DNA from: Oscillospiraceae bacterium
GTDB taxonomy: Bacteria > Bacillota > Clostridia > Oscillospirales > Oscillospiraceae
NCBI GenBank assembly: GCA_017561205.1
Contig: JAFZDL010000106.1
Coordinates: forward strand, 1 to 64,000
Direction: 5' to 3'
DNA length: 64,000 bases
Positions 17,342 through 26,099 of the stretch are shown here, in pieces. How positions within the stretch are numbered: position 1 is the stretch's first letter; every line of letters begins with the position of its first letter. The position numbers were made by a program, and so were the translations under genes. A model generated the notes under the pieces. It ran no database searches and was not told the DNA's origin. It saw nothing but the letters and a program-made list of their open reading frames with translations.

Positions 17342-18208
17342 ATGATTTGGATTTCCGATGAATGGAAGGAATATGAGGTCTTGGACACTACAGGCGGTGA
17401 ACGCCTGGAGAGGTGGGGAAAGTACACCCTGGTTCGTCCGGATCCTCAAGTGATATGGGATACGCCTCACAGCCATCCGGCCTGGAAAAAATATGATGCC
17501 CGGTATATTCGCTCTTCTACAGGTGGCGGCCATTGGTCTGACCACCACCTGCCGGAGCGCTGGCAGATTCACTATAAGGACTATTTGACCTTTAATGTGA
17601 AACCTATGAATTTTAAGCATACCGGCGTGTTCCCGGAGCAGGCAGCCAACTGGGATTTTATCCGGGATAAGATTGCATCTGCCGGTCGTCCTACCCGCGT
17701 GCTGAACTTGTTTGCCTACTCCGGTGGCGCTACGCTTGCTGCCGCAGCCGGTGGTGCAGAGGTGTACCATGTGGATGCTTCTAAGGGTATGGTGGCCTGG
17801 GCGAAGGAAAATGCAGCTGCATCCGGTCTGGCTGACCGGCCTATACATTGGATCGTGGACGATTGCGGTAAATTCATCCAGAGAGAGATTCGTCGTGGTC
17901 GCCGCTATGACGGCATTATTATGGATCCCCCCAGTTACGGACGTGGCCCCAGCGGTGAGATTTGGAAGATGGAAACCAGCTTTTATCCCTTCCTGCAGGA
18001 GACGGTGAAGCTTTTGTCCGACAATCCGCTGTTTGTGATCATCAATTCCTATACCACAGGTCTTGCGCCTTCCGCTGTCGGCTATGCATCAGATGTGGTA
18101 TTTGGTGATGTTTATGGCGGTAGTACTGCTGTGGGCGAATTGGGACTGCCTGTCCAATCTACCGGCTTGGTACTGCCCTGCGGCGCAACCGGCCGCTGGA
18201 CACCTTAA
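17342..18208 (+). CDS. Class I SAM-dependent methyltransferase, RlmI-like (COG1092)
   Basis: Predicted rRNA-type methyltransferase. The 288-residue protein has a SAM-binding core with RVLNLFAYSGGATLAAAAGG (about residues 119-138) and a catalytic-type IIMDPPSYGRG near residue 195, resembling 23S rRNA m5C methyltransferases. The N-terminal PUA domain of E. coli RlmI is missing, replaced by a segment rich in aromatic residues. AGGAG lies 7 bases before the ATG. The substrate is not provable from sequence. It lies between the PBP gene and the ECF transporter genes, all on one strand. Confidence 0.82.
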   Translation: MIWISDEWKEYEVLDTTGGERLERWGKYTLVRPDPQVIWDTPHSHPAWKKYDARYIRSSTGGGHWSDHHLPERWQIHYKDYLTFNVKPMNFKHTGVFPEQAANWDFIRDKIASAGRPTRVLNLFAYSGGATLAAAAGGAEVYHVDASKGMVAWAKENAAASGLADRPIHWIVDDCGKFIQREIRRGRRYDGIIMDPPSYGRGPSGEIWKMETSFYPFLQETVKLLSDNPLFVIINSYTTGLAPSAVGYASDVVFGDVYGGSTAVGELGLPVQSTGLVLPCGATGRWTP

Positions 18209-18220
18209 CTGGAGGACAAA

Positions 18221-19066
18221 ATGAGTGCGATTTCTGTAGAAAATTTGGCTTATACTTATCCGGGCGTGGACGACACGCCCGGCGTTGCCGTGTTTGAGGA
18301 TCTCAATCTGTCTGTTGAGGAAGGCACATTTGTTGCAGTTTTAGGTAGTAATGGATGTGGCAAATCTACTCTTGCCAAGCATTTTAACAGTATTCTTCTG
18401 CCCAGCGGCGGCAAGGTGTTTGTATGGGAGATGGACACTGCGGACGAAGATAAACTTATTCAGATCCGCAAAACAGTGGGTATGGTATTCCAAAACCCCG
18501 ACAATCAAATTGTAGCGAATGTTGTGGAAGAAGATGTAGCCTTTGCTCCGGAGAATTTGGGTATTTCTTCACCTATGATTCGCCAGCGTGTGGATACTGC
18601 CTTAAAGCTGGTCGGTATGTATGATTACCGTAACCATGCACCACACCTTTTATCCGGTGGACAGAAGCAGCGCGTTGCCATAGCCGGTGTGATTGCTATG
18701 GAGCCCAAGTGCATTGTGTTGGATGAGCCTACTGCAATGCTGGACCCCAAGGGTCGTGCTGAAGTGATGGAAACGGTTAAACGGCTGAACAGGGAAAAAG
18801 GAATTACAGTGATTTTAATAACCCACCATATGGACGAGGCTGCCCAGGCTCAGCGTGTGGTGGTATTGGATAAGGGAAAGGTGTCTTTGGATGGCACACC
18901 CCGGGAAGTATTCTCTCAGGTTGAGAAGCTTCACAGTATGGGTTTGGCTGCACCGGAGACCGTAGAGCTGTGCAGCAGATTAAATGCTTGTGGCTTTGAC
19001 CTTCCCTTGGATAGACTAAACGCAGAAGATTGTGCGCAGGTACTTTGTGAAAAATTGAAGGCCTGA
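18221..19066 (+). CDS. ecfA1: Energy-coupling factor transporter ATPase EcfA1
   Basis: ATP-hydrolysing subunit of the group II ECF module that powers vitamin uptake with interchangeable S components. Of 281 residues: Walker A GSNGCGKST near residue 42, Q-loop MVFQNPDNQI, signature [14 protein letters not shown] and Walker B CIVLDEPTAML. The Q-loop NPDNQ is typical of the A1 subunit. The start follows GGAGG by 6 bases. It is first in ecfA1-ecfA2-ecfT; no S component gene is nearby, consistent with a shared module. Confidence 0.95.
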   Translation: MSAISVENLAYTYPGVDDTPGVAVFEDLNLSVEEGTFVAVLGSNGCGKSTLAKHFNSILLPSGGKVFVWEMDTADEDKLIQIRKTVGMVFQNPDNQIVANVVEEDVAFAPENLGISSPMIRQRVDTALKLVGMYDYRNHAPHLLSGGQKQRVAIAGVIAMEPKCIVLDEPTAMLDPKGRAEVMETVKRLNREKGITVILITHHMDEAAQAQRVVVLDKGKVSLDGTPREVFSQVEKLHSMGLAAPETVELCSRLNACGFDLPLDRLNAEDCAQVLCEKLKA

Positions 19067-19085
19067 CCCACAGGAGGTTAGAAAA

Positions 19086-19949
19086 GTGGCGCCTATTTTA
19101 GAGGTTAGAAACTTAAGTCATACTTATAGCATCGGTACGCCCTTTGAGCATAAGGCATTGGAAAACATTTCTTTTGCTGTGGAGCGGGGGGAGTTTATCG
19201 GTGTGATTGGACATACCGGTTCCGGTAAATCCACCTTGATGCAGCATTTAAACGGTTTGCTGAAACCCGAAGCCGGCGAAATTCTGCTGGACGGTGTGGA
19301 TATTTGGGCCAATAAAAAGCTTACCCGCCAAAGCCGTTTTCGTGTTGGATTGGTATTCCAATACCCGGAGTATCAGCTCTTTGAGGAAACGGTGTACAAG
19401 GATATTGCCTTTGGTCCCAAGAATATGGGGCTAAAGTCGGCGGAGGTTGATCGCCGTGTGCGGGAAGCGGCCAAATTGGTGGGCCTTACCGATGAGCAAT
19501 TGGAGGTATCGCCTTTTGACCTGTCCGGTGGACAGAAGCGGCGTGTTGCCATTGCTGGCGTGATTGCAATGGAGCCGGAAGTTCTTGTTTTGGACGAACC
19601 CACCGCTGGCCTGGATCCTGAGGGCAGGGAAGAGGTGCTTTCCAATATTGAAGCCTACCGCAGAAGCAAGAATGCGACCATTATGATGGTCAGCCATTCC
19701 ATGAACGATGTGGCTCGCCTTGCCGACCGCCTACTTGTGATGAATGATGCAACCCTGGCTATGGAGGGAACTCCCGAGCAAGTGTTTACCAGAGCGCAGG
19801 AACTGGTGGATATGGGATTGGACATTCCCGAGATCACAAAGCTGTTTTTGCAGCTGAAGAAATTGGGATTGCTTGTTGAACCTGTATACACAATGGACCA
19901 GGCGGTAGATGCCCTGCGTGAACTGAGGGAGGGAAATGCCGATGCTTAA
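19086..19949 (+). CDS. ecfA2: Energy-coupling factor transporter ATPase EcfA2
   Basis: Second ATPase of the ECF module. The 287-residue protein has Walker A GHTGSGKST, the A2-type Q-loop LVFQYPEYQLFEETV, signature DLSGGQKRRVAIAG and Walker B VLVLDEPTAGLDPEG. It starts with GTG at 19086, after AGGAGGTTAGAAAA, and its 3' end overlaps the ecfT start by 8 bases. Confidence 0.95.
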   Translation: MAPILEVRNLSHTYSIGTPFEHKALENISFAVERGEFIGVIGHTGSGKSTLMQHLNGLLKPEAGEILLDGVDIWANKKLTRQSRFRVGLVFQYPEYQLFEETVYKDIAFGPKNMGLKSAEVDRRVREAAKLVGLTDEQLEVSPFDLSGGQKRRVAIAGVIAMEPEVLVLDEPTAGLDPEGREEVLSNIEAYRRSKNATIMMVSHSMNDVARLADRLLVMNDATLAMEGTPEQVFTRAQELVDMGLDIPEITKLFLQLKKLGLLVEPVYTMDQAVDALRELREGNADA

Positions 19950-20748
19950 AGACATTACTCTCGGTCAGTATTTCCCGGGAAATTCTGTGATCCACCGTAT
20001 GGATCCCAGAACCAAGTTGGTTGGGCTTATCATATACATTGTTGCGCTGTTCACGGCGGTCAGTTGGGTGTCCTACGGGATTATGCTTGCATTCCTTGTT
20101 TTGTTGATTGCACTGTCGACAATTCCTGTAAAAGCCCTGTTTAAGGGTATGAAACCCTTGATTTTCATTTTGATTTTTACCGGTATTTTGAACCTGCTGT
20201 TCACCGGCGGTGAAACAGTTTTGGTTAATTTTTGGAAGATTACCATTACTTTAGAAGGTGTAATACGGGCATTATTTATGGTTACGCGGATTTTGATGCT
20301 GATTTCTGCAACCTTCTTAATGACCTATACCACATCCCCCATCCAGCTCACAGACGGCTTGGAATCCTTGCTTTCACCGCTGAAGAAAATCCGTGTGCCA
20401 GTCCATGAACTGGCAATGATGATGTGCATTGCTCTGCGCTTTATTCCCACATTGATTGAGGAAACTGACAAAATCATTTCTGCGCAAAAGGCAAGAGGCG
20501 CTGATTTCGAAACCGGTAGCGTGTTTAAGCGAGTGAAGGCGCTTGTGCCCATCTTGGTGCCGCTGTTTATCAGCGCTTTCCGCCGTGCCGATGAACTGGC
20601 AACAGCCATGGAATGCCGCTGCTATCAAGGCGGTGAGGGTCGTACAAAAATGAAGCTGTTGCGATACCGTAGACGGGATTATTTTGCGTACTTGATCTTG
20701 CTGGCGCTTCTTTCTGGTGTGATTGTAGCAGCATCCTTTGGCTTGTGA
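19942..20748 (+). CDS. ecfT: Energy-coupling factor transporter transmembrane protein EcfT
   Basis: Membrane scaffold that couples EcfA1/EcfA2 to S components. The 268-residue protein has four to six hydrophobic helices in the N-terminal two thirds, and the cytoplasmic coupling motif region with AQKARGADFETG and MECRCYQGGEGRT, the ARG-containing helices of the family. ATG 19942 is preferred over ATG 19936 because GGAGGG ends 8 bases before it. The truA gene follows after 7 bases. Confidence 0.94.
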   Translation: MLKDITLGQYFPGNSVIHRMDPRTKLVGLIIYIVALFTAVSWVSYGIMLAFLVLLIALSTIPVKALFKGMKPLIFILIFTGILNLLFTGGETVLVNFWKITITLEGVIRALFMVTRILMLISATFLMTYTTSPIQLTDGLESLLSPLKKIRVPVHELAMMMCIALRFIPTLIEETDKIISAQKARGADFETGSVFKRVKALVPILVPLFISAFRRADELATAMECRCYQGGEGRTKMKLLRYRRRDYFAYLILLALLSGVIVAASFGL

Positions 20749-20755
20749 GGTAGTT

Positions 20756-21538
20756 ATGCGCAATATTGTATTGTTTTTGACTTATGAAGGAACTGCATAT
20801 CACGGTTGGCAGACCCAAAAGAATCTTCCTACTGTCCAGCAGACCTTAGAAAAAGCTATCGAGATGGTGGTGAGCCATCCTGTTCATGTAACCGGCTGCG
20901 GACGGACAGATGCAGGTGTTCATGCTCGGTGCTATGTGGCAAATTTTCGCACGGAATCCACTATTCCGGTGGAGCGATTGCCCTATGCGCTAAATACCCA
21001 TTTACCCATTGATATTGCCGTGACCAAGGCTTTTGAAGTAAATGAGAATTTCAATGCCATTGGCTCTTGCATCCGAAAGGAATACACTTACACCATTTAT
21101 AACTCTCGTCTTAGAGATCCTTTTTATGTGAACAGGGCTTGGTTTTATCCCAAACACCTGGATGAAACTGTGATGCAAAAAGCAGCAGACCAATTTGTTG
21201 GCACTCACGATTTTGCCGCTGTCCGCAGTGTTGGTACAGATGTGAAATCTACCGTCCGCACTGTGCATTACTGTAATGTGGAGCGTAAGGGTGACATTAT
21301 TGAAGTGAAAGTCTGTGCCAACGGCTTTCTGTATAATATGGCCCGTGCCATTGTAGGTACAGTGGTCTATGCTGCCGAGGGCAAATTTCCTCCGGAGCAA
21401 ATCGCCAAAATCCTGTTAGAAGGTAACCGTACAGCAGCCGGTCCAACCGTACCTGCAGGTGGCCTTTATATGACCCATCTGTGGTATGATGACGGACTGG
21501 ATAAATTTGAATGTACTCCGTTACTTAAAAATTCATAA
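20756..21538 (+). CDS. truA: tRNA pseudouridine(38-40) synthase TruA
   Basis: Isomerises uridines 38-40 in the tRNA anticodon arm. It has the N-terminal LTYEGTAYHGWQTQKN, the catalytic aspartate motif GCGRTDAGVHA near residue 52, and C-terminal CANGFLYNMARAIVG. It is 260 residues, as is normal. ATG 20756 follows GTGAGG. The ecfA1-ecfA2-ecfT-truA order is conserved in Firmicutes. Confidence 0.96.
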   Translation: MRNIVLFLTYEGTAYHGWQTQKNLPTVQQTLEKAIEMVVSHPVHVTGCGRTDAGVHARCYVANFRTESTIPVERLPYALNTHLPIDIAVTKAFEVNENFNAIGSCIRKEYTYTIYNSRLRDPFYVNRAWFYPKHLDETVMQKAADQFVGTHDFAAVRSVGTDVKSTVRTVHYCNVERKGDIIEVKVCANGFLYNMARAIVGTVVYAAEGKFPPEQIAKILLEGNRTAAGPTVPAGGLYMTHLWYDDGLDKFECTPLLKNS

Positions 21539-21539
21539 A

Positions 21540-21569
21540 TTGTTTTTCCTTTTCCGGTGAAACTATGAT
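21540..21569 (+). promoter_or_regulatory. Probable promoter of the ClpE-like gene
   Basis: TTGTTT (21540-21545), 18-base spacer, TATGAT (21564-21569). If right, transcription starts near 21576, so the in-frame ATG at 21565 cannot be the start. No CtsR-type direct repeat was recognised nearby. Confidence 0.5.
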
Positions 21570-21600
21570 ATTGTACCGGAAGAAAGGTTGTGAGAATCGT

Positions 21601-23874
21601 ATGCAGCCAAAGTTGTGTACCAAATGTAAGAAAAATATGGCCGTTGTCTTTATTACAAAGATAGAAAACGGCGTGAGCCTGAATGAAGGCTATTGTATCA
21701 AATGCGCCCGTTCCTTGGGCATTCCTCAGATCGATGCTGCTGTAAAGCAAATGGGCTTTACGGATGAAGACTTAGATAATCTCTCCGATGAAATGAGCAA
21801 TATGTTTGGTCAGATGGACGGAGAAGAGGACGAGACCGAGGGGCGCACCGCTACATTCCCAATGCTGAATCAGCTGCTTGAGAATATGGGCGCGCAAAAG
21901 GGTGAGGTTGAGCCTCAGCAGGAAACGGATAAGGAGCAGAAACCCAAAAAAGAAAAGGGGAGTAAGCATAAGTTTTTGGACAATTACTGCCTGAATCTTA
22001 CCGGTCGCGCCCGTGAGGGCAAGATGGATCCTGTAATTGGCAGAGATGAGGAAACCGAGCGTGTGATTCAAATTTTGAATCGCCGTCAGAAGAACAATCC
22101 CTGTCTGATCGGTGAACCGGGTGTTGGTAAGACCGCCATCGCAGAAGGTCTTGCCCAGCGGATCGTTGCAGGAAAAGTGCCCTATAATCTGCGGAACAAG
22201 GAAGTTCTTTTGCTGGATTTGACAGCCCTTGTGGCAGGCACCCAGTTCCGTGGCCAGTTTGAGAGCCGTATGAAGGGTCTGATTGCTGAAGTTAAGGCCT
22301 GTGGCAATATCATTTTAGTGATCGATGAAGTGCATAACCTGGTTGGTGCCGGTGATGCAGAAGGTTCTATGAATGCTGCCAACATTTTGAAGCCTGCTCT
22401 GTCCCGTGGCGAGATCCAGGTGATTGGTGCGACCACTTTTAATGAATACCGCAAGCATATCGAAAAGGATGCCGCTTTGGAGCGACGTTTCCAGCCGGTG
22501 TCCGTGGCTGAGCCTACCATTGAGGAAGCGTGCCAAATTATGCAGGGTGTTTCCAAGGCTTATGCAGAATTCCACGGTGTTGTGGTTTCTCCGGAGATTG
22601 CGCGACAGTGTGTTATTCTGTCTGAGCGGTATATCACCGACCGATTCCTGCCGGATAAGGCTATTGATCTGTTGGATGAAGCTTGTTCCGATGTTAACTT
22701 GCGTTGCGAGGAGATTTCCCGCCGCGCGGAACTGAAAAAGGAACGGGATGATTACGAGCTGGAGCTGCGCATGCTCACCGAGGATACGGAAAACGAGCAC
22801 TATGAGCGCTTGGCTACCATTCGCAGCAAGTTGTGTCAGTTGGCTGCGGAAATCGAAGAATTGGAAAAAATTCCTGCTCCGGCTGTTACCATTAAGAATT
22901 TAGCCCGGATTATTGAGTTGTGGACCAAGATTCCTGCCAGCAAGATCAAAGCCCAGGAGTATCAGCAGCTTAAGGGACTCGCTGACCGACTGAAGGAGCA
23001 TATTGTTGGCCAGGACGAAGCTGTGGAAACTGTTGCTAAGGCGATTCGCAGAAACCGTGTGGGTATCAGCCCCAAGAAGAAGCCTGTTTCCTTTATCTTT
23101 GTAGGCCCTACCGGTGTGGGCAAGACAGAACTGGTGAAATGCCTTGCAAACGATATGTTTGATTCTGTAGATTCCTTGATTCGGCTGGATATGACGGAGT
23201 TTATGGAGAAGCATACTGTTTCTAAGCTTATTGGTTCACCTCCCGGTTATATTGGCTATGATGAAGCGGGTCAGCTGACAGAGAAGATTCGCAGAAAGCC
23301 CTATTCTGTGGTGCTGTTCGATGAGATCGAAAAGGCACACCCGGATGTGCTGAATATTCTTTTGCAGGTACTGGATGACGGACGTATCACCGATGCTCAA
23401 GGTCGTGTGGTTAACTTTGAAAATGCTATTATCGTTATGACTTCCAATGCCGGCTCTGAGGGCCGTGTAGGCGGCTTGGGCTTTGGCCGTACCGATAATG
23501 AGATGGTCAGGGAAAAGACCATGAATGCTCTGCGGGAGTTCCTGCGGCCGGAGTTTATCAACCGGGTGGATGAGATTGTCTCCTTTAACCGTTTGACGGA
23601 AGAGAACTTTCTGGGTATTGCGGATATTATGTTGGAAGAGCTGCAACAGAGCCTGGAAAACCGTGGTTTGAAGCTTACCTGGGATGAAGAGATTCGCAAG
23701 TATTTGGTAGATAAGGCATATTCCGTTACCTATGGTGCCCGGAATCTCCGCAGAGAGATTCAGCGCAGCCTGGAAGATCCGATCAGTGAAAAGATTATTG
23801 ATTCCTTTGAAAAGCCCATTTCTGCCATTAAAATTACTGTAAAAAACGGCGAAATCAAAATATCCGCCAAATAA
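21601..23874 (+). CDS. ClpE-like AAA+ ATPase, ClpP partner
   Basis: Hsp100 unfoldase that feeds ClpP. Of 757 residues, the N-terminus is a zinc finger (CTKC at 6-9 and CIKC at 32-35) instead of the Clp_N repeats of ClpC, as in ClpE. Two AAA modules follow: D1 with [13 protein letters not shown] and D2 with [12 protein letters not shown], separated by a short coiled-coil middle domain (about 385-435). GGLGFGR in D2 supplies the LGF tripeptide of ClpP-binding loops. ATG 21601 is 13 bases after GAAAGG, a long gap, but upstream codons precede the probable transcription start. It could also be called ClpC-like. Single-gene unit. Confidence 0.88.
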   Translation: MQPKLCTKCKKNMAVVFITKIENGVSLNEGYCIKCARSLGIPQIDAAVKQMGFTDEDLDNLSDEMSNMFGQMDGEEDETEGRTATFPMLNQLLENMGAQKGEVEPQQETDKEQKPKKEKGSKHKFLDNYCLNLTGRAREGKMDPVIGRDEETERVIQILNRRQKNNPCLIGEPGVGKTAIAEGLAQRIVAGKVPYNLRNKEVLLLDLTALVAGTQFRGQFESRMKGLIAEVKACGNIILVIDEVHNLVGAGDAEGSMNAANILKPALSRGEIQVIGATTFNEYRKHIEKDAALERRFQPVSVAEPTIEEACQIMQGVSKAYAEFHGVVVSPEIARQCVILSERYITDRFLPDKAIDLLDEACSDVNLRCEEISRRAELKKERDDYELELRMLTEDTENEHYERLATIRSKLCQLAAEIEELEKIPAPAVTIKNLARIIELWTKIPASKIKAQEYQQLKGLADRLKEHIVGQDEAVETVAKAIRRNRVGISPKKKPVSFIFVGPTGVGKTELVKCLANDMFDSVDSLIRLDMTEFMEKHTVSKLIGSPPGYIGYDEAGQLTEKIRRKPYSVVLFDEIEKAHPDVLNILLQVLDDGRITDAQGRVVNFENAIIVMTSNAGSEGRVGGLGFGRTDNEMVREKTMNALREFLRPEFINRVDEIVSFNRLTEENFLGIADIMLEELQQSLENRGLKLTWDEEIRKYLVDKAYSVTYGARNLRREIQRSLEDPISEKIIDSFEKPISAIKITVKNGEIKISAK

Positions 23875-23878
23875 TCAA

Positions 23879-23906
23879 CACCCCCGACTGCGGTCGGGGG
23901 TGTTTG
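23879..23906 (+). terminator. Terminator after the ClpE-like gene
   Basis: CACCCCCGAC (23879-23888), TGCG loop, GTCGGGGGTG (23893-23902), then TTTGTT. The opposing small gene ends just beyond. Confidence 0.9.
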
Positions 23907-23911
23907 TTACT

Positions 23912-24088
23912 TTACAGGTCAAATTCATCAGTGAGTTTGTTGGAAAGCTTCCAGGTCATATCTTCCATTTTGTCAGCCGCTTTTGCAGCCAACCGACGGG
24001 TGGGATTATTTTTGGGCATGGTTAAGATTGCTACAGCACCTACCGCTGCGCCCACACCAACCGCAATAGCCAAACCTTTTAAATGCAT
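23912..24088 (-). CDS. Small membrane protein, YtxH-like (hypothetical)
   Basis: A 58-residue protein with one glycine/alanine-rich membrane helix near the N-terminus (GLAIAVGVGAAVGAVAIL) followed by a basic then amphipathic tail (NPTRRLAAKAADKMEDM). The layout resembles small YtxH-type envelope proteins but no specific function is recognised. Start ATG 24088 is preceded by AAAGGAGG at good distance; a longer start at 24136 has no ribosome site. Confidence 0.65.
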   Translation of the reverse strand: MHLKGLAIAVGVGAAVGAVAILTMPKNNPTRRLAAKAADKMEDMTWKLSNKLTDEFDL

Positions 24089-24175
24089 ACGATCGCCTCC
24101 TTTCGACATTAGTATTCCCCACTGCATAGGAAACACAAGAGGAAAGGTTTCTCACCTATGTAACAGTTTGAATGA

Positions 24176-24209
24176 AAAGCCAGGATGTGCGTTTGCCCAT
24201 CCTGGCTTT
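24176..24209 (-). terminator. Terminator after the small lipoprotein gene
   Basis: 12-bp stem AAAGCCAGGATG (24176-24187) with CATCCTGGCTTT (24198-24209), ten-base loop; on the minus strand it runs into CTTTTC, a short T-run. Confidence 0.75.
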
Positions 24210-24212
24210 CTA

Positions 24213-24491
24213 TCACCCCAGGATACCGTTGCGGGGCATCATGGTAGCATCCGTGCCGTCAGTACCGTCGGGAATAAGGGTGGGATCGGTGTTAACACCG
24301 GGGTCGGGAACATTGGTCTCAGGAACAGGAATTGTCATTTCCGTAGTGGGCATTACTGTGTCGGTAGTGGGTGCTGTTGTTGCATTTGAGCCAGTGGTTT
24401 CTGTAGGATCCAATGTGTTCTTGCTACAGGCGCAGGCGCACAGAGAAAGCGCCAAAGCAAGTACAAAAGTAAAAACGATGAGTTTCTTCAT
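24213..24491 (-). CDS. Small Thr/Pro-rich lipoprotein (hypothetical)
   Basis: A 92-residue predicted lipoprotein. The signal peptide MKKLIVFTFVLALALSLCAC ends in a lipobox-like LSLCAC, and the mature part is a low-complexity chain of T, P, D, M and V (TTAPTT, TEMTIPVPETN) with no recognisable domain, so it may be just a surface tether. AGGAG lies 7 bases before ATG 24491. It is divergent from the ferredoxin gene. Function unknown. Confidence 0.7.
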   Translation of the reverse strand: MKKLIVFTFVLALALSLCACACSKNTLDPTETTGSNATTAPTTDTVMPTTEMTIPVPETNVPDPGVNTDPTLIPDGTDGTDATMMPRNGILG

Positions 24492-24592
24492 ATGCATTCT
24501 CCTTTTTTAGATTTCAACAATAGTATTTCCAACGCTTGCGTACTTAGACAGGAAATTTGCGTGATTCCTGTAAAAATATTATCAAATAACCA

Positions 24593-24621
24593 TTGATATT
24601 TGAAAAACTTTGGAGTATAAT
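24593..24621 (+). promoter_or_regulatory. Promoter of the ferredoxin gene
   Basis: TTGATA (24593-24598), 17-base spacer, TATAAT (24616-24621). Confidence 0.85.
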
Positions 24622-24658
24622 GTAACAGAAAAATAATGTTAAAGGAGAATTTTCTCTT

Positions 24659-25048
24659 ATGAAGAAGCTTTCTGTAAAAAAGGGTGCTGAGTGTATGGCT
24701 TGCTTGGAGTGCGTTTCTGCTTGCTCCAAAGCCTTCTTTAAGGAATTTCACCAGGATCTGTCTTGCATTCAGATTATCGAAAAGAACGGCGCTGCCAAGC
24801 CTATGACCTGCATTCAGTGCGGTAAATGCGCTAAGGTCTGTGAGTCCGGTGCTATTACTCAGAACCCCAAGACCGGCGTGTATATGATCAATAAGAAGTT
24901 GTGTACCTCCTGCGGTAAGTGCGTGGAAGCCTGCCCCATGAAGGTTATGGTAGCACCCAAGGCCGACAGCCCTGCCGCTAAGTGCATCGCTTGCGGCATC
25001 TGCGTCAAGGCCTGTCCCATGGAGATCCTGGAGATCGTCGAAAAGTAA
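24659..25048 (+). CDS. Four-cluster [4Fe-4S] ferredoxin-like protein
   Basis: A 129-residue iron-sulfur electron carrier. It contains four CxxCxxCxxxC motifs: CMACLECVSAC (residue 12), CIQCGKCAKVC (51), CTSCGKCVEAC and CIACGICVKAC, so it can bind up to four [4Fe-4S] clusters. This arrangement resembles the electron-transfer subunits of molybdopterin oxidoreductases, CO dehydrogenase (CooF) and hydrogenases, but it is a monocistronic gene with its own promoter and terminator, so its redox partner cannot be named. AGGAG is about 12 bases before ATG, a long gap. Confidence 0.88.
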   Translation: MKKLSVKKGAECMACLECVSACSKAFFKEFHQDLSCIQIIEKNGAAKPMTCIQCGKCAKVCESGAITQNPKTGVYMINKKLCTSCGKCVEACPMKVMVAPKADSPAAKCIACGICVKACPMEILEIVEK

Positions 25049-25059
25049 ATCCTACATAA

Positions 25060-25087
25060 ACAGCCGGGTGAAAGCCCGGCTGTTTTT
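25060..25087 (+). terminator. Terminator after the ferredoxin gene
   Basis: ACAGCCGGG (25060-25068), loop TGAAAG, CCCGGCTGT (25075-25083), T-run to 25087. Confidence 0.92.
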
Positions 25088-25112
25088 TATGCAAAAATTA
25101 TGATAGTTATAA

Positions 25113-25141
25113 TTGCATATTGCGCCTAAATATGATATACT
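25113..25141 (+). promoter_or_regulatory. Promoter of the murB operon
   Basis: TTGCAT (25113-25118), 17-base spacer, TATACT (25136-25141), with a leader of about 25 bases. Confidence 0.75.
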
Positions 25142-25169
25142 GTACATAATCATATGCCCGGAGGCGTTT

Positions 25170-26081
25170 ATGAGAAATTTGAATGATTTTCAGCAGAAAA
25201 TGGCCGATTTATTGCCGGAGTTAGAACTTCGCAACAATGAATCTTTGGCGAAACATACATCCTTCCGTATTGGCGGCCCGGCAGAGGTAATGACCTTTCC
25301 GAAAAGCGCTGCAGAATTGGCGGATGTTTTGAAAGCGTCCGCTTTGTTGGACTGTAAAACCGCTATATTAGGCGCAGGAACAAACATCCTGGCACCGGAC
25401 GAGGGCATTTCCGGTTTGGTGATCTGTCTGAAAGATTGCCTTGGTGGAATGGAACAGCTGGACGATACCCATATTCGGGTAGCTGCCGGTGTGACTATGA
25501 CTCGTGCGGCGGTGTTTGCGGCTAATACAGGTCTGTCCGGTTTGGAATTTGCCCACGGCATTCCCGGCACAGTGGGTGGCGGTGTGTATATGAACGCCGG
25601 CGCTTACGGCAGTGAAATCTGCCAGGTCTGCACCCAGGTTGAAGTGATGGATATGGCGGGAAACTTGCGTGTCTATACCGGCGAAGAGATGAACTTTTCT
25701 TACCGCCACAGCCGCCTGGAAGATGAGGGTGGCGTCGTAGTGAGCGCAGTTTTTGAACTGAAACCCATGCCTACTGATAAGATTCGTGCTTTGATGCAGG
25801 ATCTGATGGCCCGGCGCAGTGCATCCCAACCCCTGGATCTACCCTCTGCGGGATCTGCGTTTAAACGGCCTGTAGGTGGTTATGCAGCGGCTCTTATAGA
25901 CAATGCAGGGCTGAAGGGTCACCGCATCGGCAATGCTGCAGTGTCAGAAAAGCACGCTGGCTTTGTTGTGAATTTGGGCGGGGCAACTGCCAAAGATGTA
26001 AAGAACCTTTTGAATGATGTGTCTGACCGGGTATTCCGAGAATCAGGGATTCGCCTAGAACCTGAGGTTCGTATTTGGTAA
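25170..26081 (+). CDS. murB: UDP-N-acetylenolpyruvoylglucosamine reductase MurB
   Basis: NADPH- and FAD-dependent reduction of UDP-GlcNAc-enolpyruvate to UDP-MurNAc in peptidoglycan synthesis. The 303-residue protein has the FAD-binding N-terminal half (HTSFRIGGPAEV, GAGTNIL, GIPGTVGGGVYMNAGAYG) and, in the C-terminal half, the catalytic-serine loop PSAGSAFKRP and terminal glutamate LEPEVRIW. It belongs to the short type II MurB group common in Firmicutes. ATG 25170 follows GGAGG. whiA and dnaE follow, as a probable operon. Confidence 0.96.
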   Translation: MRNLNDFQQKMADLLPELELRNNESLAKHTSFRIGGPAEVMTFPKSAAELADVLKASALLDCKTAILGAGTNILAPDEGISGLVICLKDCLGGMEQLDDTHIRVAAGVTMTRAAVFAANTGLSGLEFAHGIPGTVGGGVYMNAGAYGSEICQVCTQVEVMDMAGNLRVYTGEEMNFSYRHSRLEDEGGVVVSAVFELKPMPTDKIRALMQDLMARRSASQPLDLPSAGSAFKRPVGGYAAALIDNAGLKGHRIGNAAVSEKHAGFVVNLGGATAKDVKNLLNDVSDRVFRESGIRLEPEVRIW

Positions 26082-26099
26082 ACAGAGAGGAGCGGGGCA

